Shown in pieces: positions 1 to 11,445 of a stretch of DNA of 64,000 nt. The stretch comes from Lobulomyces angularis (Eukaryota; Chytridiomycota; Chytridiomycetes; Lobulomycetales; Lobulomycetaceae): contig JADHYX010000068.1 in assembly GCA_027604685.1 (NCBI GenBank), positions 1-64,000 of the forward strand. Direction: 5' to 3'. The notes under the pieces were generated by a model, which saw only the letters and a list, made by a program, of their open reading frames with translations, made no database searches and was not told the origin of the DNA. A program made the position numbers and the translations under genes. Each line of letters opens with the position of its first letter. The stretch's first letter is position 1.

Positions 1-53
1 TTTTTTTTATAGATATATAATATTTAATTTTTTAGAAATAGAATTTAAAAAAA

Positions 54-1902
54 ATGCAGAGAGAATTAGTAATTGCTAAATTTGGTGGTACCTCTGTTGG
101 AACTGCAGAGAGATTACTGCATGTTGCTTCCATTGTACAGTAAGTAATTTCGTATATTTATGTGGAATTAAAAAGAGCTGCTTTAAAAAAGGAAACAAAA
201 TGAAGTATCTTCTATTGTGATAGTATTATCTGCAATGTCTTCTTCAGTAAAAAAACTTGGCACAACTCAACAATTACTTTCTGCTGCTGAACATGTGTTA
301 ATTCCGAATTCTACGCAATACATTGACATTATTAATGATATTGAAAGGGACCATTTAAATGTAGTGGATTGTGCAATAAAAAATTCTGATATTAAAGCAG
401 GTTTGAGTCAACGTATTAAAATGGATTGTGAAAAATTACGAGGTTTCATGTGTGCTGCTGAGGTTATAACTTTTTTTTTACATTTGATATCAAGATTTTT
501 TAAAAAAAAAAATAAAAAATTTTTAATTCCAGATTATTGAAGAACTGTCGCCTCGATCAAAAGATGTCATAATTAGTACAGGTAGTAACAACTGTAAATC
601 GAATAAAAATTAACACATTTAGGTGAAAAGCTTTCTGCTAGAATTATGGCAGGTGTATTAATGGATAAAGGAGTGAATTCTATTTATTTAAGCCTGGAAA
701 ATTTAATTGATAGGAAATTGTTTAACAGTAATCAAATTGATCAAAAATTTTACGATGTATGTTTTTGATGAATACAAGATTTTTTTTATTTATTGAAATA
801 TTCTGTATAGCATATTGTGGATAGATTAAAAAGCATTTTTCAAAGTGAAGAATATGATTTGAAGAAACCAGTAGTACCAGTTGTTACAGGTTTTTTTTTA
901 AAAAAATTTTAAGATATGTATTGGTAATATATTGTACTAGGCTTTATTGGACAAGTTCCAGGATCGCTGTTGACTACCATTGGACGAGGGTATACGGATT
1001 TAACAGCGGCTTTAATTGCGGTAGCTCTCTCTGCTGCCGAGCTTCAAATTTTTAAAGAGGTCGATGGAATATTTAGTGCGGGTAAAAAGGTTTATTTTAT
1101 TTTGTAAATATAACTTTGGTAGATCCAAGAAAAGTCCCCTTAGCCAAATTATTAAATACTATCTCTCCTGAAGAAGCTGCCGAATTAACCTATTACGGTT
1201 CAGAAGGTATTATATTTAAATTTTCAATAAAATTTTAAATTGAAGCTTAATAAAGTAATTCATCCGTTTACGATGGAGCAAGTTATTAGAGCAAAAATTC
1301 CAATTAGAATTAAAAACACTTTTAATCCAGATGGAGCCGGAACTTTAATATTACCTAATAAATCTTTGGAAAATGCTATTCCAGGAACTGAAAATAACAA
1401 TCCTTCAAAGATGATTGCTTTGCATGCCACAGCTGCAACTATTAAAGACGAGATAACCGTTTTGAACATTCATTCAAATAAAAAATCTCATTCACACGGA
1501 TTTTTTTCCAATATCTTTCAGACACTGGACAGGTACTTAGAAATTAAAGGGACTTTTTTCATTAATTTTTTTAGATTTGGGATTATTGTGGACTTAATTT
1601 CAACTTCTGAGGTACATATATCAATGGCTTTATCCAAACCTCCTATTGAGGAAGCGCAAACTGCATTGTCGAAATTTGGAAATTTAACTATTATTAAAAA
1701 TTGTGCAATAATCTCTTTAGTGGGAAAAGATATGTTGAGTATGGTGGGTATCGCTTCAAGAATGTTTAAAGTGCTAAGTACATTCGGCGTAAACATTGAG
1801 ATGATTAGTCAAGGGGCTTCAGAAATCAACATTAGTTGTGTTGTTGAGGGAGACAAAGGGGATTTGGCGTTGAGAGTAGTTCATGACGAGTGCTGCTGTT
1901 AA
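54..1902 (+). CDS. HOM3: Aspartate kinase (aspartokinase), fungal HOM3 type
   Basis: Phosphorylates L-aspartate, the first step of the threonine/methionine branch in the cytosol. The N-terminus carries the kinase signature KFGGTSVG right after the start. Further on come STGEKLSARIMAG, TTIGRGYTDLTAAL, EVDGIFSA and DPRKVPLAKLL, then TYYGSEVIHPFTMEQ. The C-terminal half holds two ACT regulatory domains (VVDLISTSEVH-type sequence, INIEMISQGASEINIS), so feedback inhibition by threonine is likely. Exon 1 is 54-139 and exon 2 starts at 192 (52-nt intron), joining to ...SIVQKQNEVSS. At least five more short introns follow; the last joins GSE to VIHPFT. The ATG at 54 lies seven residues before KFGG, as expected for a cytosolic enzyme. 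Length of roughly 530 aa matches the family. Identification by conserved motifs is firm; exact exon borders are less so. Confidence 0.93.
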
Positions 1903-2508
1903 TAAAATTAACTCCATTAATTTACATTGATTAGAATTTGATTATTTATTATTTAATATTTATAATACACATCATGATGTAAGAAATTTTTTAAGCTCTG
2001 CCTTATAATAATAAATTAAGTTCAATTATTGATATGCTTGAATTATCCAGAAAGTGGATATAAATAAGAACGAGGATCTATTAAGAAAAAGTAAATAAAG
2101 TATGAATTCTTAGGGAATCGTATAAAAAATACAAAGTCCATCGAGTAGAGAAATTACGTTGAAGTTCTACCAAGTTGGTTTGATTACTTGAAACACGTAT
2201 CAGGAAGATGAACAAAGGTTGATATATAAGTATGTGCAGTTAATTTTTTTTATCGAATTGTCACATGGCTTGTGTCACGTGATGCTGCAAATTTTGTATC
2301 AATTTAAAATCATCAGCCTTTTTCCTGCTGTTACCAAGAACACTTCTACTTGACAAACCTACTCTTCAATCACAGAATCTACGAAGCAACTCTGGTAAAG
2401 ATATTCCACTCAACAACTCTTCTCTATTTTAACCATTCCAAACTCACCTTTTCCCGAATTTCTTGCTTCACTTATAAATCGGTCTTATTGGAGCTCAACC
2501 AACAAAAA
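1903..2508. other. Intergenic region upstream of the bHLH gene
   Basis: No gene seen. It holds the 3' flank of aspartokinase and the promoter of the bHLH gene. The region contains a CACGTG E-box and a CACATG E-box variant near 2262-2281, and a C-rich, T-rich stretch at about 2320-2505 that looks like a 5' untranslated leader. Confidence 0.5.
2276..2281. promoter_or_regulatory. CACGTG E-box (G-box) upstream of the bHLH gene
   Basis: The palindrome CACGTG lies in the context TGTCACGTGATG, about 230 bp before the ATG of a class-B bHLH gene whose product is predicted to bind this site. A second E-box, CACATG, lies at 2262-2267. The motif is seen; the function is inferred. Confidence 0.45.
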
Positions 2509-3378
2509 ATGTCAGCTGGTAAGTTTCATTCCTCATTTTTTTTCTAAAAAAATTAATCTTTTTTGTTTTGATTACTTTATCCTAAAGTTTATTATAAATT
2601 TATTTCTGTTTCTTACATCTTCGTTATCTTATAATTAGTTCCAATAATCTCATGGGATTAATAAAATCGCAATTTTTTTTTAATCATTACATTTTTTTTT
2701 TTTAAATAAAATGTAGAGTTTTTTGATTCTGCAACTCTTCCTGAAAGTGATAAGGAAGCAAAACTTTTTAATAGTCGAGAGCATGATGATTTTAATGAGT
2801 TTTTAGACTTTTTGTTTAATGGGTCCTTGTTAGAGATACCAAATCAAGACCATTCCCATATGCATCGCGAACAGCGTAGCGAATCACCCTCATCAACCCA
2901 TCCTGATGTTCATCGACAACCTCCAACTTATGTTACCAATCAGCAACCACAGCATTTACTTCATCCCTTGCAAACTACAAATCTGCCGCAACCGCATCTC
3001 ACTCAAGAAGCACCACATCCTGTAATTAACTCCACTATACCTTCTCCTGTTCTGAAAAGCCCTTTTGCTGTTCCTGCATCTGATAACAAGAGTTCTGCTG
3101 AAAGTACCGCGATGTCCACTACTGCCACTTTAAAAAAGAAAACCAGAACTCTCCTAACTGTTGATGAAAAAAAAAAAAATCATATTCGTTCAGAACAGAA
3201 AAGAAGAGTTGCTATCAAAGAAGGATTCGATACTTTATCGAAACTAGTACCTGCTTTAAACAACAGAACCGATAGCAGTAAAAGTGAAGTTTTGGCAAAA
3301 ACTGTAGAGTACATTAATTTGCTAAAAAAAGAAAACCAAATTTTATACGAAAGAACAAAGGCGGAAAATAAACAATAA
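2509..3378 (+). CDS. bHLH transcription factor (class B, leucine-rich C-terminal helix)
   Basis: Likely nuclear DNA-binding protein. The first exon, 2509-2518, encodes only M-S-A. Intron 2519-2716 follows, and exon 2 is 2717-3378. The protein starts MSAEFFDSATLPESDKEA, followed by an acidic/aromatic stretch (FNEFLDFLFNG) that could be an activation segment. A long His/Pro/Gln/Ser-rich linker comes next. The C-terminal ~75 residues form the bHLH: basic region NHIRSEQKRR with the His-Glu-Arg pattern of E-box (CACGTG) binders, helix 1 AIKEGFDTLSKLVPAL, loop with DSSKSE, and helix 2 VLAKTVEYINLLKKENQ running into a short coiled coil. It resembles MLX/Tye7-like fungal factors. The exact orthologue is unclear. 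A CACGTG lies in its own promoter. Confidence 0.85.
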
Positions 3379-3420
3379 ATTCCTATCCATTCGTAATTTT
3401 TAAATTTTGTAACATATATA

Positions 3421-3443
3421 ATTATTATTATTATTATTATTAT
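3421..3443. repeat. (ATT)n microsatellite
   Basis: About 23 bases of perfect ATT repeat in the 3' flank of the bHLH gene. Confidence 0.9.
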
Positions 3444-3567
3444 CTTATATTAGTTTTATTACTCTAATTTTCACACTGAACTTTCATATTCTATAGAATT
3501 AACATGCAAGAAACTACTAATTAATTTCATTCAACTTCAATATATGGTTTACGCTGAATTTTAAAAA

Positions 3568-3592
3568 TTTTTTTTTTTTTTTTTTTTTTTTT
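3568..3592. repeat. Poly(T) tract, 25 nt, promoter of the DEVH helicase
   Basis: An uninterrupted T25 ends 49 bp before the helicase ATG at 3642. Such poly(dA:dT) tracts commonly exclude nucleosomes at fungal promoters. The same arrangement recurs at several genes in this window. Confidence 0.7.
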
Positions 3593-3641
3593 GACACAAT
3601 ACAGAAGATATTTGTCATCTTTAAGGTTTTCACAGCGTTGA

Positions 3642-6600
3642 ATGTCCTCTTTTAATGCTTTAATTCGGAGAGTTCTAGCAAAGCAGCAGAAATTGAAAGC
3701 TGCTAAAGGCGAAACTCCTTTAGCTGCAACGAATGATAAAATCACGAAAGAAACAAAATCCTCATTAAGAGGAGCAAATAATTCTCTTTATTCGATCCAA
3801 GAAAAATTTAAAGAAAAAAATAATTCAAAAAAATTAAATTTTTTTACTGAAATTGACAATCAAAACTTAAAAAAAAAAAAGGAATATTACTCGATTTCAC
3901 AAGATAATGAAAATCTGTGGGATTTAAGCCTTAAACGAGATGGTAATAACAAATCGTTACTGGAACGGATTGTTAAATCGCAAACAAAAGTAAAGAAAGC
4001 TGAATTACCAAATTTCATTACTCAAAAAGGAATTAAAGGATATATGAAGTTTATTGAACATTACTGTAGTGTAAAAGATATCAAACTCCCGCATGTTGCA
4101 ACTAGTGTTTTGCGTGGAAAAATTATTAATTACCATTGCAGATGCACTTTTCAAGGACACTCTTTTTCACAAAGCTCAACTTCAAAAGATACTGCACAAC
4201 GAAGAATTCAGGTTCAAATTTGTAACCATTTGTACAAACTTTCAACTTCAGAAATGATTGATGATTTCAAGGCCGCCAATTCTAGTTTAAAAGAAAAATT
4301 AGAAGAACAAAACAAGAATCCCGTCAAAATTACCATTTTAGACTTGAAAAGGAAAAATATAATTTTGGATGATTTTTTGGAAAGTAAAGCATTCGTTGTG
4401 GATAGTTCCAAACCGGAAGGATTTCTGGTGCATCATGGTAGAAAAAAGGAAAAGCATTTTTCTCCTTTTTTTAAAAATCAATTACACTCTCCGAAGAGTT
4501 ATAGAGATATTAAAATTCCCCCATGTTTAAACCCCGATTTACCGATAACCAAAATGTATCTAGAGTTGATGCAAGCTATTGAGTCTAATCCCATCACTAT
4601 TATATCCGCTGAAACTGGAGCTGGGAAGGTATCTTCCAATTTAAATTCCACTTCTTTATTTAATAAAAAATAACTATTTTTCATTATAGACTACTCAAAT
4701 TCCTCAATTTATTATAAAGAGTTTTAAGTATGATGACAATAGAGCACAGTGCATTAGACCAAAGATTTTAGTAACTCAACCGCGTAAAATTGCTGCGACA
4801 TCGGTTGCACAAAGAGTCGCAACTGAATTGAATGAGCATATTGGTCGAACTGTTGGTTATAATGTTAGATTTGATGCAAAAAACCCAATGGAGAATTCTC
4901 CTTATGGAACCATAAGTATTAATTTTTTTTTTCTAATAAAATTTTCATTATTTGTAATATCTAAACAAACTTTTATTTTGTAGCTTTCTGCACTTCAGGA
5001 ATTCTGCTAAGAAAATTACAAGAGGATCCACATTTAGCCGACTTGACCCACGTTGTATTAGACGAAGTTCATGAAAGGGACTTGGTTAAAATTATTCATA
5101 TTTTTCATTCATGAATTAAATTATAATTTAGAATACGGACCTCTTGTTGATTTTACTCAGAAGACTGATTACAACTACGAGACCCGATTTAAAAATTATT
5201 CTCATGTCTGCTACTGCTGATACTAAATTATTCCAATCATACTTCGCAGAGACATTAAAAGCATCTCCCCCTATCATAGCTGTTCCTGGAAAAATTTTTC
5301 CTGTGAAAGAGCATTATTTGGATGATATCATGCCAATGTTAGAATCCTCAATACCCAATTTTAACAGCATTTTATCTGATAAAGCAGTAGCAAAGCACCT
5401 TGAAAATGAATATAATCCACAATCACTCAAGTCTTACGACGGTGAAGTGCCTTTGTTACTTTTGGAATCGATAATATGCCATATTTGCCGCAATTCAGCA
5501 CCAGGTGCCATATTAGTATTTCTGCCAGGTTGGTTTGAAATTAGTGCATTGCAAAAATTGTTGCTACAGGATAGAAATAACTTTGGATTTAATTTTAAAA
5601 CCAAGTATAAAATTCACACTCTTCATTCTCAAGTACCTCTTGCAGAACAAAACGAAGTTTTTAATAAACCTCCTGATAATATTCGAAAAATTATATTATC
5701 TACTAACATAGCAGAGACAAGTGTTACAGTAAGTAAATTTTTTAGATAAAATGGCCTTTGACGATAATGAAAAAATTAGATTAATGATGTCGTGTATGTT
5801 GTAGATTCTTCAAGATTACGTTTAAATGAGTACGATGCTGTAAGAAGAATTTCGGCACTCAATATGACGTATGCTAGTCAATCCAATATTCGTCAAGTAA
5901 TTTCATTTTGGGTTTTTTTTTTATCAACTCCTTTTATTATAATATTTTAGCGTTCTGGAAGAGCAGGTAGAGTTCAACCAGGTCAATACTTTTCCGTTAT
6001 TACCAAACATAACAAAATGAAGCAACCATATGGATTGCTGCCAGAACTTCTGAGAGTGGACCTTCAAAATACAATTCTGAACACCAAAGCATTAGGTTTA
6101 AATGATACATTTGAAATTTTTAAGCAGGCACCCGAGCCTCCAAGTTTGTCGAGTATCAGGTCAGCCTTAGAGCAGCTGGTGGAGTTAGGAGCAATCGAGA
6201 AAAATTCATTTGAACTTACTTCTCTTGGTAAATTACTAGTAGAGTTTCCTTGTGATCCTTGGATAGGAAAGCTTTTAATTCATGGTGTAATGTTTAAATG
6301 TTTAGATCCTATGTTAACAATAGTGGCTGCTTTATCGAATGGAGGAAGGGGACTGTTTGCTATCCCTCAAGATCCAACGATGAAAATGAATGTGAGAAGA
6401 AGTCTTTTTGAGGAGTTTGGAGAAACTGGCAGTGACACTTTAGCATGTGTACATGCCTTTAATAAAGTAAAAGATAAGCCGTTGGAATATTTACCGCGCT
6501 ATCACATCAATCAGTCAGTTTTTTTTAACTTTCTGAGTACTAGAAAACAATTTTATTCAGTTCTTAACAATTTGGGATTTTTGGAGGACAGCACGTCTGG

Positions 6601-7294
6601 TTTTAATCGTCAAAAAGATTTTTTTGTGCAAATGAATCCACCCGGTGCCGCGGCTAACTATATGGGTGGAAGTTTTTACAATGAAAATTCTTCAAATGAC
6701 AAAATCTTGAGAGCATTACTAAGTAACGCATTATACCCAAATATGGCTCAAGTGAAGGACCGAAACACTTACATTGGAAAACATAACGAAAAGCTATTAC
6801 TAGCAGCAGGATCAGTTTGTAAAATTAGAGGAGGTGACGATAGTGAAGAAGGCTCTCTTACTGAGGTGGAGGCAGAAGCTTTTCCTTCAAGGTTTCTCTC
6901 TTTTCAAGAAAAACAAAAAATCGACATGCGAGTGTATATGAGAAATTGTACCAAGACTTCAATTTTACCACTTGTTTTTTTTAACGACTTCAGTTTAAAA
7001 GAAGAAAAAAAAATTTTCAGATCCAATAAAGAAAATCAAAACGAAAAGAAAATTATAATTTTTGACAACTGGTTAAAATTAGATTTTGGTGATATTCAAG
7101 AAAAAAATGAACTCAACTTAAAAAATGAATTAAAATTTGTTTTAAAATTAAAACATGTATTTGCTCTCTATCGAAATTACTTTTATCACTATAAAGGAAA
7201 CTTTGGGTTTTGGGAAAAAGAAGGTACCGAGTTTGTGGATCTACTAGTTGAATTAATTGAAGAATCGGATACAGAAGAAGCCGATAATGATTAA
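3642..7294 (+). CDS. DExH-box RNA helicase of the DHX9/DHX29/DHX36 group (DEVH motif)
   Basis: ATP-dependent RNA helicase. Exons 3642-4628, 4690-4915, 4984-5084, 5132-5728, 5780-5896 and 5951-7294 join in frame to 1123 codons. The N-terminal ~300 residues are basic and hold a double-stranded-RNA-binding-like segment (residues ~135-190, [11 protein letters not shown]...[15 protein letters not shown]). RecA1 has motif I ETGAGKTTQIPQF (split by intron 1), motif II DEVHERD and motif III SATAD. RecA2 has the clade marker VFLPGWFEI, motif [18 protein letters not shown] and motif [13 protein letters not shown]. Winged-helix/HA2 ([13 protein letters not shown]) and OB-fold regions follow. The C-terminus is Lys/Glu-rich. 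The exact orthologue (YLR419W, DHX29 or a mitochondrial DHX30-like protein) is undecided. An N-terminus starting [18 protein letters not shown] is amphipathic and could be a mitochondrial targeting signal. Confidence 0.88.
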
Positions 7295-7584
7295 AAAAAA
7301 TTAAAAAATAAAAAAATAGTTGAATTCAACATATACCTTTTAATTAAAAAAAAATATTATTTATTATCGTTCTACATTAAATTATTCTAATTTTTCTTTT
7401 TTTTTTTTATCATTTTTAAATTATTTTGATAGGATGTTTATTAAATTATATTTTTTATTTATGCTAAAAAATAAATAAGAATTAAATAAAAATATTTCAA
7501 AACAATAAAAATACTTTCAATTATTAAAATTTTTAGTTTTTGTTAACATAAATTACAGAAAAAGCTAACAAAGAATTAATTTTA

Positions 7585-9108
7585 TCACAGCTCTTTGGAA
7601 GGAAGATTTGCATGGCTCTAAAAACAAAAGGAAAACAAACAAATTAATAATGGGTTGGCATGGAGAAAAAAAACAGCAAAAATTTACATGGTCATGCGGA
7701 GGATTAGACAATGCATCACCGTTTTGTTGGTTAATACAAATTTTAATTGCTGAAAAATACTTATCTGCTATTAGATCTTTCATTTGAATTCGAGTGGAGG
7801 GATCAGGATCCAGCATCTTGTAAATTAAACTTCTGGAAAAGTCATTTTGAATTTTATTAAATAAATCAAAATGCTCAATTCCTTTTTGATCATGAAATTT
7901 GTAACAATTATTAATATACAAAGCATAATTTGGATCTTCAATTGATTTCCATGGTGCTTTCAACTGCATCATTACAAAGTAGATCATACCTAAACAGAAG
8001 AAAATTAGTATTTTTTTTTTTAAAATAAAGAAACTATTCTTTAGCATTCGTATTTTGTTACCAATCGACCAGATATCTACCGCGGGGCCATCATATTCAT
8101 TCTGTGAGTATTCTTCCTACAAAAATGATTGATTAATAACATTTTGAGTATAAGAATATATACTGGCGCAGTATAAACCCCACTACCAGTGAGACCCTTC
8201 ACTTTATGAGCAGAAGTGAAAGGGGGGTGAAAAACGTCTGAGGAACCAAAGTCAGCAATTTTTAATAATCTAAAATCTTTTTTATAAAAAAGTAAATTCG
8301 CCGGTTTTAAATCTCGGTGAGAAACTCCAGCTTCATGTAAAAATGATACTCCAGAAACTAAGAAATAAAACAATAAAAATAAAACAAAATTTTGATATAA
8401 TAATTCTAAAGAAATAAAAATCCGTTGAATTTTTTCTTATTCTACCTAATTGTTTGAAGTAACAGTTTACACATTCAAACGGAATATCACCTCCTTGAAC
8501 ATGCAATAAATGGTACAAACTATCTCCTTCACAATATTCCATTACAACGTTATATCTCCCATGCTGAAAATTTCATATATATTAATTTTTTTTAATAAAA
8601 ATTGATAATTAGTTATTTTATAATAAATTGATTATAATTTATTTTGTTATTACTTTATCTTTTAGCAGAAAAAAGGTCTTGACAACGTTTATGTGATCAA
8701 AACAACTTGATATGCAAAATTCATCAGTAAATTTTTTTACCAATTCCTTTTCCTCCTTAAAATGCCTAATTTTTTTTACTGCGTACTTTTTTTTATGCTT
8801 TTCATAAAGGTAAACTTTAGCACTAGATCCCATTCCTAAAAAAAAAAAAATTAGAAAAAAAATAAAAAAAAAATTAAGAAAAGAAACGTTTTCATTAATT
8901 TATATGCATGCTTCATGTAATTTATAGTTATACCTAAACTTTTAACTTTTTTTCCACAAACCTCTTCAACGTGACATGGATTGTTGTTTGGTGGTTCTAT
9001 AATATCCGAAGGCCATTTATCAATTTCTTGAGAAAATATAGTTTTGTGGTGATGATGCAAATGATTTGCAAAAATTCCTTTATTTTTTATATTATTATCA
9101 TCACTCAT
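7585..9108 (-). CDS. Hal4/Hal5-like Ser/Thr protein kinase, copy A
   Basis: Protein kinase of the fungal NPR/Hal family, whose yeast members regulate plasma-membrane ion and nutrient transporters. It reads from the ATG at 9108 (MSDDNNIKNKGIF, then a His-rich NHLHHHHK). The kinase domain follows: glycine loop GMGSSAKVYLYE, Lys in KYAVKKI, hinge VMEYCEGDSLYHLL, catalytic loop HRDLKPANLL and DFGSSDVFHPPFTSAHK. The activation segment is GLTGSGVYTAPEEYSQNEYDGPAVDIWSIG, split by a 53-59-nt intron after TAP. About seven exons are present. The last intron, 7618-7687, replaces an apparent read-through tail and gives ...PPHDHSHANLPSKEL with stop TGA at 7585. All catalytic residues are present. The N-terminal region is much shorter than in yeast Hal4/5. 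The adjacent gene is a paralogue sharing several intron sites. Confidence 0.85.
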
Positions 9109-9357
9109 TTCAAATTTTTGGAAAAAATTTTCTTGCTTAAAATAATTTTATGTATTTCTACAAAATTGAAACTATGATGATAAAAAAAAAAAAAAAATGA
9201 ACATATTAAAAAAATAGTCACAAATTGAATTAATATTATACAAGACTTCCAAAAAAAAATATCATGAATCATACATAAAAAAAAAAAAATTAAAAAAGAA
9301 GTATTACTGAAATTAAATCTACAACCCAGTTAGCTTATATTTCCAACTGATTGTCTG

Positions 9358-10989
9358 TTACGATATATGAGCATGAGGAGGAACATCCAAAGTTTCACCT
9401 GTATGCTCATTGATGCAAACTTTTATACTTAAAAAGTACTCATCCTCTAGTAGTTGATTCAGTTTGATCCTAGTTACTGGATTAGGGTCTAACATTCTAT
9501 AAATAAGTCTTCTACTATCCTTATTTTCTAAACGATTAAATAATTCAAAGTGTTCGAAATCGCGGCCTCTGTAAGCGTTACAATTACTTAAATAATGTTT
9601 AAATGTTGCGTCCTCAATGGATTTCCAAGGGCAACCTTTTTTTAGCATTACATAATATATCATTCCTTTAAATTAAAATTTAATAAATTTTTGCAAACAG
9701 TGTCTTAAAGCAATTTACCTATTGCCCAGATATCAACAGCGGGTGCATCGTATTCAACTCCTAAAAATTCTTCTGGTGCTGTATAAATACCACTTCCTGT
9801 TAAACCACTTGCTTTATGTGAAGAGGTGAACGGAGGATGAAATACTTCAGACGAACCAAAGTCTGCTATTTTCAACAAACGACAATCTTCCTTAGCAAAT
9901 AGCAAATTTTCAGGTTTCAGATCACGATGAGCTACCCCTTGTTCATGCAAAAAAGAAACTGCGGTCACCAACTGTTTTAATAAACAGTTGGCAACATCTA
10001 CTGACATTCTGGAATGATCTTGAATGTAATGATACAAATCTCCTCCTGCGCAAAATTCCATTATTTGCTTTAAGTGATCATGCTAAAAGATGGATAATAT
10101 TATTTCTTAAAGTTTTGCTAAAAAATACTTTATCTTTCAAAAGGTCAAATGATTTAACAATATGAATGTTATTATCAAAGCAAGAAGATATAGTAAATTC
10201 AGCAGCGACGTTTTTAAGAAATTTCTTTTTGTCCTGCTTCAAGTCTTTAAACTCCTTCACTGCATAGACTTGGTTCGCGCCTTGAAACAAGTTAATCTTT
10301 GCGTGAGGAGTCTCGCCTGTAAAAATTCAGTTACATTTACTAATGTACAATTTTATCAAGAAATACCCAATGATTTAATCTTTTTACAGCGCAAGTCCTC
10401 AAAACTCTTGGAAGATTCAAGGGACGTATTAGAAGAAGCGGACCTACCTCTTACCAAGGCTAATCCATCTATTAATGAACTGGAGGTGGAGCTTAACGAC
10501 GAGTCAGAGTTGCTTCTATTTTTTAGACCAGAGACCTCCGAAAATCCATGATTTCCTAAATTATGATGGTGGAAATGTTGGGAATTATGAATGTTGGTAT
10601 TATCGTGGTGATTGAAGTGAGGGTACTGGTGATGGTGTTGGTGATGGTGATGGTCATCTTGTAGATGCAGAAGTTTTTTAAAAAATGAATGACTTTTCTT
10701 TTTAGCTGCATGACTATACTCATCATCATCTTCACTCCCAGAGCTGAGCTCCGGATCAGTATCAGAGCTGTAGTCAAAAATTCCTTAAGTAAATTATTCC
10801 AAGCTGTCAATAACAAAATAATTTTATATGAATACCTTTTTTTGGAGGATTCAGCTGACGTCTATGCTCATTTAATGGCTCAATAACTATGGAGGGTACT
10901 TGTTTATTTTTTTTTTCTTTGTATTCTTGAACATAAATTTCTGCAGGAAAGTTTGACATAGCAGAAGAGAAGATAAAATCAATGTACAA
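9358..10989 (-). CDS. Hal4/Hal5-like Ser/Thr protein kinase, copy B
   Basis: Tandem paralogue of the kinase downstream. The start is either the ATG at 10989 or, more likely, the one at 10959 (MSNFPAEIYVQEYKEK). The N-terminal ~150 residues are disordered: an acidic patch (SSDTDPELSSGSEDDDEY), then a His-rich run (DDHHHHHQHHHQYPHFNHHD at about 10595-10660), then a Ser-rich part (SSLSSTSSSL, SASSNTSLESSKSFEDL). The kinase domain has YAVKEFKDLK, MEFCAGGDLYHYIQD, HRDLKPENLL, DFGSSEVFHPPFTSSHK, GSGIYTAPEEFLGVEYDAP and VDIWAIGMIYYVMLKKG. The stop follows ...PPHAHIS. Introns after KSLG, after LLKDK and in DIWAIG match copy A. Two introns of copy A (in KQLV and after TAP) are absent. Likely a regulator of ion or nutrient transporters, by family. 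Confidence 0.85.
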
Positions 10990-11029
10990 ATAAGTTTTTA
11001 ATATCCAGTAAATTGGTTAGAATGAATAA

Positions 11030-11445
11030 ATACAGGATTGCAGTAAATTTGTTGCTTCTAAAATTTTATATTTTTTTTTGAAATATAGATGCAAATTTGC
11101 TTTGACAAATTAATTGAAACCTTAAATAACAAACTGACAAAAAACAAGTTGAAGCTTTAATGGAATTCTTATTTGTTACATTTAATTTGTGCATTGGACG
11201 GCAAGTTTTAAGTAGTAAGGCTTCTGTTTAATTCCCTTTAAACAACAAAATATTAGCATAGAGTTAAACTTTGCATACAAAAGAAAATGGCAGATATTTT
11301 TCGCTAAGAATAATCTGTCATATTAGTTTGGTTTGTTACATTTTAGTAAAAAACTGTAATAAACATGAGTATGAGTAACATTTCTGATTTCAATAAGACG
11401 AAACAGACCATACTATCACTTTCTACTACTAAATTAATAAACGAT
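11030..11445. other. Intergenic, no gene seen
   Basis: AT-rich sequence between the upstream end of Hal-like kinase B and the stop of IFT22. No sustained coding frame or recognisable RNA was found. Confidence 0.4.

Noticed and set aside
7565..7690. C-terminal extension of Hal-like kinase A reading NFCCFFSPCQP... to a stop at 7565
   Set aside because: It is an intron: GTAAATTTTT...TGTTTTTAG removes it and gives a short tail that matches the end of the paralogue.
10162..10551. Long plus-strand open frame opposite Hal-like kinase B
   Set aside because: Shadow of the real minus-strand exons encoding the Ser-rich linker and kinase N-lobe.
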